The notes under the pieces: generated by a model
Told to the model about the DNA's origin: nothing
The model's database searches: none
Seen by the model: the letters and a program-made list of their open reading frames with translations, nothing else
NCBI GenBank assembly: GCA_963691705.1
Contig: OY829537.1
Coordinates: 71,197,352-71,261,351, forward strand
Length of the DNA: 64,000 bases
Source: Viola odorata
Taxonomy: Eukaryota > Streptophyta > Magnoliopsida > Malpighiales > Violaceae
Direction of reading: 5' to 3'
Shown: in pieces, positions 21,640 to 33,451 of the stretch
Layout of the letters: each line of letters starts with the position of its first letter
Position numbering within the stretch: the first letter of the stretch is position 1
Made by a program: the position numbers and the translations under genes

Positions 21640-22560
21640 AGCAATTGAGTTGTTGAGGACACAAACCGTCCCAACAATCAGACGTGCCTAATACATAGGC
21701 TCGCTTGGCGAGTGCAAGAGCATCTACATTAGCAGCTCTTCGAATATGTGCAAAATTACAAAGACTAAAGCAGGAAGCAAGGCGATTAATATCAACAACG
21801 ATGACACCCAAGCTTGAGTGGGACTGGGAATTAGTGAGAATGGCTTGAATCAATTCAAGAAAATCATATTAGATTTGGAGACGACTGATATTTCGCTCAG
21901 CGGCTATTTCAAGGACTCTTCATACGGCTAACCCTTCCGCCACAGCGATGTCGAGACAGTATTGGATACACTCATGTCCCGAGAAAATTTATCTACCAGA
22001 GCTATCTCGAGAAATGAACCCCAAACTAGTACGAGAAAGACCAACAGTAGCATCTGAATTAAGGCAGATAATCCCCTCTCCGAGGGGGAACCATTCTGAC
22101 GCAGAGTCCTAATTAATCAACTGATGCTCATCAGCATCACGCTCGTTAATCATTCTATACTCTCCCAGCAAGCGAGTGTCACGATAAAGGATTTCCTGGG
22201 GTGATGACACAACATGGGAGAATACCAGATCATTTCTGGCATTCCAAAGAGCCCATAGGATCGAGATCGATAACACTTCTTCTAGAATAGAGGTTGTGGT
22301 AAAGGCCCTCATGTCCCCCAACCAACCATGGAGCGTTGAAACAGGGGAGAAATATCAACTTGAAGGGATATGGCTCGACTTCCAGATGTTCATCGTTACC
22401 GTACAGTGCAAGAAGAGATGGTCAATCGTCTCAGGCTCCTGATGACAGAACAGACACATGTCCTCACCAACAATACCTCTAATCAACAGCTTCTTCCGTG
22501 TAGGGAGGCAATCATGAACCAACCTCTAGATGAAGATCTTAAAGTTATGAGGGATCTGTA
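21640..22560 (-). pseudogene. LINE ORF2 C-terminal region (zinc-binding and RNase H-like), fragmentary
   Basis: Fragments on the minus strand include SISILWALWNARNDLVF (22321-22109), which normally links the zinc-binding module to the RNase H-like domain. NFAHIRRAANVDALALAKRA (21853-21626) is the RNase H C-terminal motif. Frames change between the pieces. Confidence 0.7.
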
Positions 22561-23170
22561 GTTTCCCCAACCCAGCCCATCAGAAGTCAACCCCATTGGG
22601 TAAATTTGACAATAAAATATGGTAGCAACTCTTCACCAAAAATTTCCCCAAAGTCGAACAGCGCCAAACAAGTCTATCAGGCGGACGGAATAAACTAACT
22701 AGCATCACCAGAATGGCATCAGATTCAGTAGGCCCAAAAATCTCACGAACAAGAAGAACATTCCAACGACCCAAATCATGCTCCATCAGCTCGCTGACCA
22801 TAACGTATACCTATAGACGAGAGACCGGTGCCTGAACTAATCCAAATAAGGAACACGGGATCCAAGGATCGTCCCAAATACGAATAAGCTCGCCATCCCC
22901 CACCCGCCAGATACATCCTTTCGCAATAGCATCTTGGCCAGCCAAAAAACTCCTCCAAATATAACTAGGATAGAAAATTCCTTATTGGGAAGTATTTGGC
23001 TTTTAAGACCCTAGAAAGAAGAGAGGACAGATGGTGAATAATCTGCCACCCCTGTTTAGCCAATAACGCAAGGTTTAAACTCCCACAATTTGCGAAAACC
23101 CAGGTCACCCTCCTGTTTAGACTTACAGAGCGCATCCCACGAGATCCAACAAGTTTTACGTTTTTCATCA

Positions 23171-23198
23171 CCCCCCCCCCCCCCCCCCCCCCCCCCCC
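23171..23198 (+). repeat. 28-base C homopolymer within the LINE
   Basis: Twenty-eight C in a row, G on the coding strand. It interrupts the QYWW...GGDEKRK stretch of ORF2. Confidence 0.9.
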
Positions 23199-23651
23199 AC
23201 CACCACCAATATTGCCTCATGGCACGATCCATCTCCTCACAAACTCTACGGGGCATCTCAAAATAGCTCATTAAGTATGTGGGGATCGCTTGTGCAACCG
23301 ACTTAATAAGTACTTCCTTCCCTGCCTAGGATAGCGTTTTCTCTTTCCAACCGCTCAGGCGTTTGTATAATCGATAGCGGACTTAACTGAACATTGTCGT
23401 CTTCGAGGGACCAAATCCTCCTGGAAGGCCCAGATACTTAGAATGATGACTCACCACTCTGATACCGAGGCTATGTTGGATTGCTGACCTAACATCACCA
23501 CTAACGTTCCTGCTGAACACTACCTCTGACTTATCCAAATTAATCTTTTAGCCTGACTCTTCCTCATATTTAGCTAGAATCCCTACTATGACATTAGCTT
23601 CACTAGGGGTGGGTATCACCTGCATAGAAGAGATGACTCACATAGGGACCA

Positions 23652-23669
23652 CCCCCCCCCCCCCCCCCC
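23652..23669 (+). repeat. 18-base C homopolymer within the LINE
   Basis: Eighteen consecutive C bases, the second long run in the same LINE, near where the RT active-site box is expected. Confidence 0.9.
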
Positions 23670-24995
23670 GACTCACTGAAATGCCATGGATCAACTGAAG
23701 GTGGTTGGCCTCACGTAGCATCGCCGATAAAGCTTCCGTACAGAGGATAAAAAGGTAGGGAGAGGGGATCTCCCTACCTAAGGCCTCTCATGGGGCTGAA
23801 AGTCGGACCAGGGCTACCTTCCACTAGGATGGAGTACGACACTGTCGAGACGTAACGCATAACGAGATCCACCCACCCGTTATCAAATCCAAGCTTGCAC
23901 AGAATTTGACCCAGGTAGTGCCACTCCACCCTGTCATAGGCTTTACTCATGTCGATGAGGCTCATTAGGCCTCAACCCGTCCGCCTAGTTCTGCATGGCA
24001 TGAAAAATATCTTGTGCAACATAAGCATTATCAGTAATCAATCTATTCGGGACAAAAGCACTTTGATTCTCGGAGATGATGTCAAGAAGGAAAAGTTTCA
24101 GTCTATTAGCTAAGACCTTAGTAATAAGTTTGAAGATAACACTGCAAAGACTAATAGGTCTAAAATGGGTACAATCTAATAGGTTATCAACCATAGGAAT
24201 CAAAGTGATGAAGGTATGATTCAAGTAAGAAGGGTCAGTAGTATGACTAAGAACATTAAGAATAGCAGAACAAACATAGTCTCCTATAAGACTCCAAAAA
24301 ATTTGATAGAAGAGAGGGAGCATACCATCAGGACCAGGAGCTGATTTAGGTTTCATTTGTTTTAGCGCTCGATGTACCTCCTCATTAGTATAAGGGGCCA
24401 TCAGGTGGCCATTCATAGCCGACGACACAATCGGGTAGATGGGACGCAATGCATCCGTCACGTCAGCAGGTCTAGTTGATGTAAACAACTTCTTGAAGTA
24501 TTCTATGAAAATGGACTCTATTGCTCCAAGATCTTCGTGCCACACTCCGAGCTCACCATTGATTCCCTGGAGGTGATTTTTCTTCCGACGATGACTAGCT
24601 TGCCTATGGAAAAAATTAGTATTCTTATCCCCAGCCGCCAGCCACAAAGAGCGGGACCGTTGCTGCCACATAATCTTCTCTCTGTGAATAAGCTCTGCCA
24701 ACTCCCTCGATACCTATTGAATCTCATCTTGGATATGATCCGACACCGGTAACTATTGTAGCTGCCCTAATTTGTCCCTACAGGATCTAATCCTCCTAGG
24801 AATAGAACCAAAAGAGTCTCTACTCTACTTTGTAAGGGACTCACCACAATGACGCAATCTGTCCATAATAGGGGGGCTACCACCCCAAATTCCAAAAGAC
24901 TGTCATGCATCTTCCACCACATTCTTACAGTTATCTTCCCTCAACCAAGCAGCCTCAAAATGATACAGCTTACCTCTTCACTGCTCCGATTTCTT

Positions 24996-25565
24996 TTATC
25001 TAAGTTGTAATAGCAACCGGTAGTGGTCCGACCCAAACCGAGGAAGATGGTACAAGCAGCTATCAAGAAAGATGTCCTTCCAACCCTGTGTCACAACCCC
25101 TCTATCTATTCTTTCAAGAACTAGTCTAGTACCTCGTTGGTTATTACACCATGTTGAAGGAGCCCCCTTATAACCCAAGTCCTGCAAACCACAATCATCT
25201 AAGGCTTGACGGAAGTCTAACATGATGGAGATATGTCTATTACGTCCTCCATGCTTTTCATCAGACCATAGAATCTCGTCAAAGTCCCCCAAATAAACCC
25301 AAGGCAGATGACAATTACCCTTAAGAGCACGAAGTAACTCCCAAGTTTTGTGTTTATCTCCCCCCAAAGGCCAACCATACAAACCAGAAAACCACCAATA
25401 GGCTAAAGGGTCATTTATTTCATTTATTATAACAACAATACAATACAAGCTTAAAAAAATGGAAACATTAAGGGAATCATTCCACAAGAGAGCCAAACCA
25501 CCTCTCCTAGGGGGCCCATCACAATCCATCCCTATGACATGCTTGAAACCCCAACTTTTATTCAA
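24996..25565 (-). pseudogene. LINE ORF2 endonuclease domain (APE type)
   Basis: The endonuclease nicks target DNA for insertion. Visible motifs on the minus strand: GGLALLWNDSLNVSI, WVYLGDFDEILWSDEK (usual GDFNE with Asn changed to Asp), STWCNNQRGTRLVLERIDR and FGSDHYRLLL with the conserved SDH. The N-terminal catalytic segment (WNCRG-type) is not in this frame. A stop follows LLLQLR at 24998-24996. Confidence 0.85.
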
Positions 25566-25717
25566 AATCCTAATCTCTGATACTTTCTTCTTAGTCTCAC
25601 ATAAAAATACCAGAGAGGGAACTTCAGGCTTTAAGAGCTTTGAGAGAATCTCAACTGTCGATTGGTTCCCAAGCCCCTAACAGTTCCAAGATAAAGCAAT
25701 CATATCTGTAGGCAGGG

Positions 25718-27340
25718 CTACTCAACAGCCTCCACCTCTGGTCCAGGAGAGAAAAGATCTTCCCGCAATTTCTTTGATGTAACCGAGCCTTCATACTCCA
25801 CCGCCACATCAATAAGTCCATCAAATAGTCTCTTCTTACCTACCCATTGTGGAATCGCACACTTATTTTTTCTTGAACGGTACATAAAAGGTCCCAACTT
25901 AACATAAGAATAAATCCTCTTCTTATCTTCCTCCGAGATGTCTCCATTCGATATCCCAAAATGATTCATGACCTTAAACTTTTCCTCAGCAGTCTTCGCC
26001 TTACAAAGAGCCTTATACTTCTCCACTTCCCTCTTTAAAGTAGCCAATTGTTCTTTTGTCTCAGTGGTTCCTTTGGTGGGAACCCCCTTTGCTCCTATAA
26101 AATTGAAACTAGTGTCGAGGTTGAGTTCAGGATCCGAAAAAGTCTGAACATCCGATAAGGTAGAAGGCGAAGGGGAATAAGGAACCAACTTGATAGAGGG
26201 ATTTGGGGATGAAATCCCATGACCAGAAGGAGAAAAGAGAGGCCCATTAGCATGAGCTACTAGGCCAGTACGCGGGCCAGACTCAAGAGAAGAGGCCGGC
26301 CTAGCCAAGGAATAAATCTACCCAGCCAAGGACGGATACGCGACCTGTTGCGCAACTGAACGAGGGAGCGGATCAGTAGCAGGCTGGTGCGGCCCAGTGG
26401 AGGATGAGGCTGGTCCATCCGACGTCAACAGCCCAGAAGAGGAAGGCCCAGTAGGCTTGGGAAGTAGGCCCGCTCCCATCACCAGTACCTGATTCGGGCT
26501 TAAGGGATTAGCTCGCGACCCACCAAAATCAAAAGCCCCAGTACACAGCCCAACATCAGATCTAATCTCCCCATCAACACCAGTACACAGCCCATTATCA
26601 GGTTTATTCACCTCATCCACACCAACACACAGCCCATTATCATCCAAATCAGCCACACTATTAACCAGTAACCCCTTTTTCTTAACTACCTCAGCAACTG
26701 ACTCTGCCAATTTTTTAAATGCCAAATTACTCCCTTTTAAATCACTAGTAACTCTCCCATAATTGCCTCTAATAATTAGCAATTTAATGTTGTTCATTAG
26801 CTGGTCAATAACAGCCAGATCCTACCCACCATTAACGTCCTTCATAATCTACTCTTTATTTCTGTAACCGCTTTAAATTAAAACAACATTATTGTGCAGA
26901 TCTGCTTTTGGCAAGGCAACCATATGAAATTGCTCCGAACCAGAAAAAGCAGAAACCGACTCAAGTCGATGCCCGAAAAACTCAAGACGTTTCAGGCGCA
27001 AAGGATAAGACAAACAACCCATCGAATTCGATCCTCCGCGGCTACCTCAACCTGAACTTTCGCGACTATCAAACTGATAATGCACCAGTTGCTCCGATGA
27101 AACCAGTAACTCCACATCATAAGGTAATGCGACAGATTCGCTAGCCCAGCCAAATTCCAACCAACACAGTTTCTATGTATATGACCCATAATGCCACAAA
27201 AGTAACAATAAATCGGAAGCTTCACATACTGAAATGACAGAAGAATTGCTGGACCAATATCAACCTTAAGTTCCAAACTAATTACTAGAGGTGCATCAAT
27301 AAGTAATCTAGCCCGAAATTTAACAAAATTCTAGCAGCCT
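25718..27340 (-). pseudogene. LINE ORF1 (zinc-knuckle nucleic-acid-binding protein), broken
   Basis: The readable start is LLIDAPLVISLELKVDIG on the minus strand, then a knuckle CYFCGIMGHIHRNC (CX2CX4HX4C), the mark of plant L1 ORF1. A low-complexity middle follows with repeated NGLCTGVD-type units (26797-26318). The C-terminal part (26308-25718) ends LFSPGPEVEAVE. The DUF4283-like N-terminus expected of the family is absent because of the 5' truncation. At least one stop separates 27276-26992 from 26797, and another lies near 26310. Confidence 0.8.
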
Positions 27341-27473
27341 CATAAATTTGATTCACTCACCGACATCCACCCAACTGTCTAAAATTAAAAGAGAACTTTT
27401 TATAACCCCAAAAAAAAGCTTTGTGGATAGTGATTTTCAAATTGAATTCCACAAACTAAATAGTCTTTTTGAC

Positions 27474-28626
27474 AAAAGTTAGTTTGATACCTAATATTTG
27501 TTAGTAATAACAAGTTTGCCCTCAATTTTTACATAATATGAAAATGGCACCTAGGCACCTAAATTTTCAGTTAGGTTTAACTAACGGTGTTATTTAACTT
27601 TCGTTAGTTATTTTTTTGGTCCCTAAACTTTTCAATTTAACACTCAAGAATTTTTTGCATCGTTACCCCTATTTGCTCTCAACTTTTCTCCGTTAACTCA
27701 AATAGCACCTAGGCACCTAACTTTTCAGTTAGGTTTAACTAACGGTGTTATTTAACTTTCGTTAGTTATTTTTTTTGCTCCCTAAACTTTTCAATTTAAC
27801 ACTCAAGAATTTTTTCTTAAAATCCGACAATAAACTAAAAAAATTCAGAAAAAGAAAAAAAAACTGATATTAGTTTTTAATGAACAAAAAAAATAAAATA
27901 TAATTCAAGAAATATGTAAAAAATAAGAAAATTCGAAAAACAAATCCAAAAAATAATCCAAAATTCTAGAAATATCAACTAAATAAGAAAATAAATTTGA
28001 ATGTTTTTAATAATTAAATAAATTGAAAAAAAAATCTAGAAAAAGACAAAAAAATACAAAAAATATGAAAAACATTTTAAAATAGCATATGCTTTTATTG
28101 TAGGAAAAAAAAGAAAATAGAAAGGAAAAAAATATTATCTAATTTTATATATTAGTAGTTTCTTAACTTTTCTAGAAATTTTAAAATTTTCTTTTCAAAA
28201 TATTATTCATTTTTTGCATTTTCGAAAATTTTGAAATTATTTTCTTCAATTTTTTAGAAATTTAAAGTTTTCTACATTTATTTTAAACTATAAATTTGAT
28301 GAATTTTTTTTGTGTGCATTTTTTGCAATTTTGAAGTCAAATTTCTTGAGTTTTACATAATTTTATTTTTTGGATTTTTTTATGAAATTTTAAATATATT
28401 TTGATTATTTTCTAGTTTTTATTTTTATTTTTTCATATTAATAGAGGTCAAATAACATCGTTATTCAAACTTAACTGGAAAGTTAGGTGCCTGGGTGTCA
28501 TTTGGGCTAATAAAAAAAATTAGGAACAAACGGGACTAATGGTGTAAAAATGGAATGCTAGTATAATGCAAAAGATGGGGACAAATTCATTATTGCCAGC
28601 AAAAGTGGGGTGCCAAACTGAACTTT
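27474..28626. repeat. Foldback element of about 1.15 kb with a duplicated arm
   Basis: The left end (aaaagttagtttgatacc) and right end (ggtgccaaactgaactttg) are inverted relative to each other. The next blocks (cacctaggcacctaactttt on the left, aaagttaggtgcctgggtgt on the right) are also inverted. In the left arm a block of about 108 bases occurs twice (27548-27655 and 27706-27813). The interior 27820-28440 is extremely AT-rich. No coding potential. It may be a Mutator-like foldback, but the target duplication is unclear. Confidence 0.65.
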
Positions 28627-28648
28627 GACGACTTCTTTTTAAAAGATA

Positions 28649-28881
28649 CTTCCTCCTTATTACAAAGAACGTCGTTTACTATTACGGTGCGTATTTCAAG
28701 GCGGCCGGAATAGTAGCTATATGACCCCAAAAAATTCCGATTTTTTTTTCAACGTACGTGAAAGATTAATATACGTTGTGTAAAAATTTTAGACTTTTTC
28801 GAGGTCATATAACTACTATTTCGACCGCCTTAAAATATGCGCCGGAATAGTATACGACGTTCTTTGTAATAAGGAGGGAGT
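28649..28881. mobile_element. Stowaway-like MITE upstream of ETHE1
   Basis: A 233-bp foldback with long arms: cttcctccttattacaaaga at the left and its near complement tctttgtaataaggagggag at the right, both bordered by TA (28647-28648, 28882-28883). The CTCCCTCC-type end and TA duplication fit Stowaway/mariner MITEs. It ends about 330 bases before the ETHE1 ATG. Confidence 0.85.
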
Positions 28882-29082
28882 AAGTTTTTCTTTCTCTTTC
28901 GAGAGTGGTTGAAGTGACGTACGTACTTGATGATTTGAAACGAGATTAGCAAAACAAATTGTAGTAATTTTAGCGATGGGGGAATCCGACGACTTCCTCG
29001 ATTGCCCAATCACGTATTTTATTTTATTTCCATAAAATCCAAAATCAATTCTCATGACAGCCTAAAGCCCTAAACCCAAACC

Positions 29083-29090
29083 TATAAAAT
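29083..29090 (+). promoter_or_regulatory. TATA box of ETHE1
   Basis: TATAAAAT lies 129 bases before the first ATG. Just upstream, agccctaaacccaaac resembles a telo-box (AAACCCTAA-like) element common in plant housekeeping promoters. Confidence 0.6.
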
Positions 29091-29211
29091 AACAAGAACA
29101 AGAAAGATGACGAATTTCTTATTGCATCTTTGATGATAATCCTGTTACATCATCATTCCATAAAAAAACATTTCCACAAGAACAAGGAGAGAGGAAGTAG
29201 GAGAAGACGAA

Positions 29212-32200
29212 ATGCAAATCCAATGCATAAAAGCCTCTTTGTTTCCGCCATCAATGTTCTCATTCCTACCAAAGACTAGCTCCATTCTCAACCTCCTCTC
29301 TCCAAAACCAACACGCCCCTTCTCTTATTGGATCGCTGCGCAGAGATCATCAATATCCCGATCAATGGCGACCACTTCTCAATCACCCAAACTACTTTTC
29401 CGTCAGCTCTTTGAAAAGGAATCCTCCACCTACACTTACCTTCTGGCCGATGCTGCTCACCCTGACAAGCCCGCTCTGGTTTGTTTCTTCTTCTTCCTTT
29501 CTATTCTCGTATTAACTTAGATTCTTAACTATCAATCCTGTTTAGTTTGATTGTTTTCATTTTTATTGTTTTGGGTATGGTTAGTAGTAGTGAAATCAAG
29601 CTGAACTGAAAGTGAAACGATTATAGAAGTTGATGGGTACTCTTGCTGATTTGGGATTTGTTTGCATTCACCCGCAGTTGATTGATCCTGTAGATAAGAC
29701 TGTTGATAGAGATTTGACTGTTGTTAGAGAATTGGGATTGAAGCTCATCTATGCCCTCAATACCCATGTACATGCTGATCATGTAACCGGGTCAGGACTC
29801 ATTAAGGTTGGTTCTTTCCGATTTGTTTAGTTTTCCTGTGAGCCCATTTTTTATGCTGCTTTTGGTTGCTCTCAATTTTTACTTCATGGGGAGTAATGTC
29901 TCAGCAACAGGTTACTTTTTGTATTGCTGACTAAGCCCTTATTACTACTGTTTTCTTCAGACTAAAGTTCCTGGTGTGAAATCTGTGATCTCAAAAGCAA
30001 GTGGATCCAAAGCTGATCTTCTGGTTGAAGATGGTGACAAAGTTTGTTTTGGTGATCTTTTTCTAGAGGTAAGCGTCACAGTGCTTGTCACTTTTAATTT
30101 CTGTTTGATGCATGGATGCCTTAGGCGTGGTCTGATATGCCCTGGTGGAATTCATATAAACTAGAAGCATGGATGTTTTTCCTTTCTTTGCTTTTCATTT
30201 ATTGTTTTTGGATGTGATTGTTTCTTGTGTGGGAGGTTCCAAATTATGAGTCGCTGCAGAACTAAATTTTGTTTTGAAGATGTAATCACAGAGCATAGCA
30301 TAGATATGTCTCAGTTTTGATTTTTGGTTCCCGTGTAGTAAATGATTTTTGTCAACCTTCAGTGAAAGAACTTATTGACGACAAAGTCTGTGAAGCCTGG
30401 AGCAATTTGCATTTGAAATTTATACAATTACGATGGTGACATTTTGATAATTCATGAAAACCATGCTAAATTTGGATCTGTACACTTGATGTACAAGTTT
30501 GAATTAGTTCCTAAAAGTTAATGCTTATGACTATGACCTCTTGTGTGTTTCTGTGACTAGAGATATTGAATTCCAAGGTTGATTTTGTTTATGAGCAATG
30601 ATTAATGTTTGCTTGTAAAGCAAATTTTGATGAACCGATGCCTTTGTCCTCGGTCTGATTACTCAATTATCTTATATAATATTAACAATTTTAGAGTCCA
30701 AAACTGGAAATGCAATTCATGTAGACTAGTTGTCAGAGTAACAATACATAAAATGGGAACTGAGTATTTATGGTTTGAAGTTCTAACAACACAATATAAG
30801 CAATTAGCACCACATCAAAAGTGCTACATCAAACTTTTCTAACCCTTATGGCAGCTATTTGTATTTAACTGATTTTTAGATTTATATAAGGCTTTTGAGT
30901 TTATGTTTTTGCCTCTTCAAAGCTCTGTCAGGTTATGCCTGTGCTTCATGTTCTTAGTTCACTGTGGGAGTCCAAGTTTTAAGTGGAAACACATCACGCT
31001 GGCTTGTATTTTAGTTGAACATGGTTATTTTTCACTGCACTGTGGGGAAGGAGGTCTTGCGTTCTATACATATTTTATTCAGCATGGTTTAATGCTTGGT
31101 TTGGATATTAGCTCTATTTGAATGTAGTTCTAAGTTCTAACTGTGCATGTGCAGTCTACAAAATCTCACCATTGTTACATATCTTGTACCTTTCATTATG
31201 ATCTACTTACACATCACACTCATAATTCCAGGTTCGTGCCACACCAGGCCATACAGTGGGTTGTGTCACCTATGCTACAGGTGATGGGTCTGATCAGCCT
31301 CAACCACGGATGGCATTCACTGGTGATACACTATTGATACGCGGATGTGGGAGAACAGATTTTCAGGTATTGTTTTAAATTGTACAACATGAAAGGTGAA
31401 ATTAGTTTTTCATTAGTCTTGTAGACTGCTGATCAAGACTATGTAAAGAATACAGTATAAAATTTGGTAATTTTTTAGGTCAGTTTTAGACTGCTGATCA
31501 ACTATCAAGATAATGTGAAGTATACAATTTGGTTACGTTTTTAGGCTTTGCTGTGGGTTGAAATATAATTTTGTCAGAGTGCTAATCTTCTAATTGAATG
31601 CTTGGACAACTCATTACATGCTGTCATTGTTATAGTTTCATCCTCTCTCGAAATATCAGTTTCCTGTTTCATTCTTTCCTCTGCTTTGTATAAGGATGGA
31701 TATTTATGCAAAAAGGTTCAATAACAATGATTTCTTGCAGGGAGGAAGCTCACATCAGCTTTATAAGTCGGTGCATTCACAGGCAAGGGCATTAGATCTA
31801 TTATGTTTATTTTGTGGATACTTTCTAAATACAAAAAGTAGAGAGTTGAAGGAAATTGAAAGAGCTCATACCTTGTAGTCTTTGTTTACTACCAGATATT
31901 TACCCTGCCGAAGGATACATTGATATATCCAGCTCATGACTACAGAGGACTCACAGTAAGGAAACATTTAAATGCCTTTCTTTGCTGACTTCAAATTGAT
32001 CCTTCTTCTAAATCCATCGATTCTTGTTCTACTCAGGTAAGCTCTGTTGGGGAGGAAATGGCATACAATCCTCGCCTAACGAAGGATAAGGTAATAATTT
32101 CTTAGGGGAGGTTCTTTTATGTTTTGTCCTAAGCTGTCTTGGATTATAATAGGCAGATAATTTCAGAGTATCGTCTGGGAGAATTTCACAGCTGAATTGA

Positions 32201-32751
32201 CAATTTCGTAGACTAGAAACTCGTCCAAGATTAAAAGGGGGAGGGAATAACCAGATTTTATTTTGAGAGGAAGGAAAAGAAAAGAAGAAAGAAATGGGTT
32301 ATCCCCTTGAAAATTGGTCCTCTTAGTCCTGCAATATTATGTCGATTGATACTCTGACCCGAGACATGGATTTCCTTTCAACAAACTTTATTTGACAGTT
32401 GGGCTGATTTTCACGGAGTAGGAAAACTTTATACTTTGATAACTAAAAACATTAGAATTGTTCTGTATCTTAATTTTCCTCTAAGGAATTCAGCTCAAGT
32501 TTTGTTGTTTTCACCTCAATGAATAACTATCTTTGAATGTATTTTTGCAGGAAACATTCAAAGGTATCATGGAGAGTAAGTCCAGCGGAAACCGTGCTTT
32601 TCAAAGTAGATTCAGATAAGAACCTGTAATTTTTCAACTGCTAACTTCTACTAAATCTACAGATCTCAACTTGACACATCCAAAGATGATGGACGTTGCG
32701 GTCCCTGCGAATTTGGTATGCGGCTTGCAAGATTTGACTTCTGAGGCCTGA
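29212..32751 (+). CDS. ETHE1: Persulfide dioxygenase ETHE1 (mitochondrial, metallo-beta-lactamase fold)
   Basis: Family role: oxidises glutathione persulfide to sulfite in the mitochondrial matrix, using mononuclear iron, during cysteine and sulfide breakdown. Predicted exons: 29212-29478, 29678-29806, 29961-30068, 31232-31366, 31741-31782, 31896-31955, 32037-32090, 32551-32575, 32663-32751, giving 302 residues. The iron ligands are all visible: THVHADH (exon 2), TPGHTVGC and [16 protein letters not shown] (exon 4), YPAHDY (exon 6). A Ser/Arg-rich N-terminus of about 50 residues precedes [17 protein letters not shown] and looks like a transit peptide; the internal Met at 29365 could give a cytosolic form. 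Intron 5 has a GC donor (CAG|GCAAGG). The C-terminus ([15 protein letters not shown]) is typical, and no damage is seen. Confidence 0.95.
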
Positions 32752-33448
32752 TGAAAGCTTTGCTGGGCAACTTGAAGGTGTTCATATTCTGGATGTGCAT
32801 GCTGCAGTGGTTTTACATCACTTTTGCTGCTCAGATGGTCATTTCAGTTGCAAACTGTACCTAATATTTGAACTGCTGAGTAAATAAACCTATACCAGAA
32901 AAAAGAAGATAAAATGATGAATGGCAAAATGAATGCCATTGAATCTCTCAACTATATTACTTGTATGTTGTACTAACTATAAACCACAAACACCATTTTT
33001 TATGCCGCGTGCGTGTCTGATTTGTTTCCTATACCGACAACCCACACGACTCGTGTATGACTCACTACCTTCTATGTCCTACTATTTTACTATTTTTGTC
33101 ATAATTCTAAGCAATTATTGGTGTCAAATAATATTTAGTGTAAATTTTGGTTACTAAAAATATTTATATGACTAAATTTATTTTGAAATTGCATTATACT
33201 TAGTTGTATAGTTGAAACTCATTTTCATTTTAGTATCGTGAGTGATTTTTATATATAATGTTTATTAACATACATATATGTCGTGGCGGTGTCCAATAAT
33301 TTTTAATTATCCAATGTCATAGTATCGGTGTTCGTGTCGTGTTTGGTGTCCATATCACTGTCTATGTTTCATAGTATACAAATATTATCTTGAGAAATAA
33401 TGAGAATAATAAAAAAAATATGAAAGAAATAATATAATAACGTGCAGC
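32752..33448. other. ETHE1 3' region and spacer
   Basis: An AATAAA-like signal (gtaaataaacc near 32880) fits the ETHE1 3' end. The rest is AT-rich without a recognised gene. Confidence 0.5.
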
Positions 33449-33451
33449 TTA

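Larger units (their letters stand above)
22560..24701 (-). pseudogene. LINE ORF2 reverse transcriptase region, broken
   Basis: From 24701 the minus strand reads REKIMWQQRSRSLWLAAGDKN, KPKSAPGPDGMLPLFYQIFW, THFRPISLCSVIFKLITKVL and ENQSAFVPNRLITDNA, standard non-LTR RT motifs. A stop at 23987-23985 and the next frame (23965-23774, MSKAYDRVEWHYL) continue the palm. The catalytic FADD box was not found: the corresponding stretch is disrupted around the G run at 23669-23652. Further on, 23271-23056 holds MPRRVCEEMDRAMRQYWW with a G-run expansion, then WISWDALCKSKQEGDLGFR. Confidence 0.85.
21595..27358 (-). mobile_element. 5'-truncated L1-type LINE with 14-bp target duplication
   Basis: ACCGACATCCACCC occurs at 21581-21594 and 27359-27372, directly flanking the element. 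Read on the minus strand it begins inside ORF1, just ahead of the zinc knuckle, and ends in an A-rich tail (atttatcaaaacaaaa). ORF1 (27276-25718) precedes ORF2 with endonuclease, reverse transcriptase and a C-terminal region, the standard L1 order. Stops and frameshifts are frequent, so it is inactive. Two long G runs (minus strand) lie in ORF2. Confidence 0.93.

Noticed and set aside
28816..29055. Minus-strand open frame upstream of ETHE1
   Set aside because: It overlaps the Stowaway-like MITE arm and promoter region and has no recognisable domain.
30609..31337. Several open frames in the third ETHE1 intron
   Set aside because: No family resemblance; they lie between well-supported exons and are AT-rich intron sequence.
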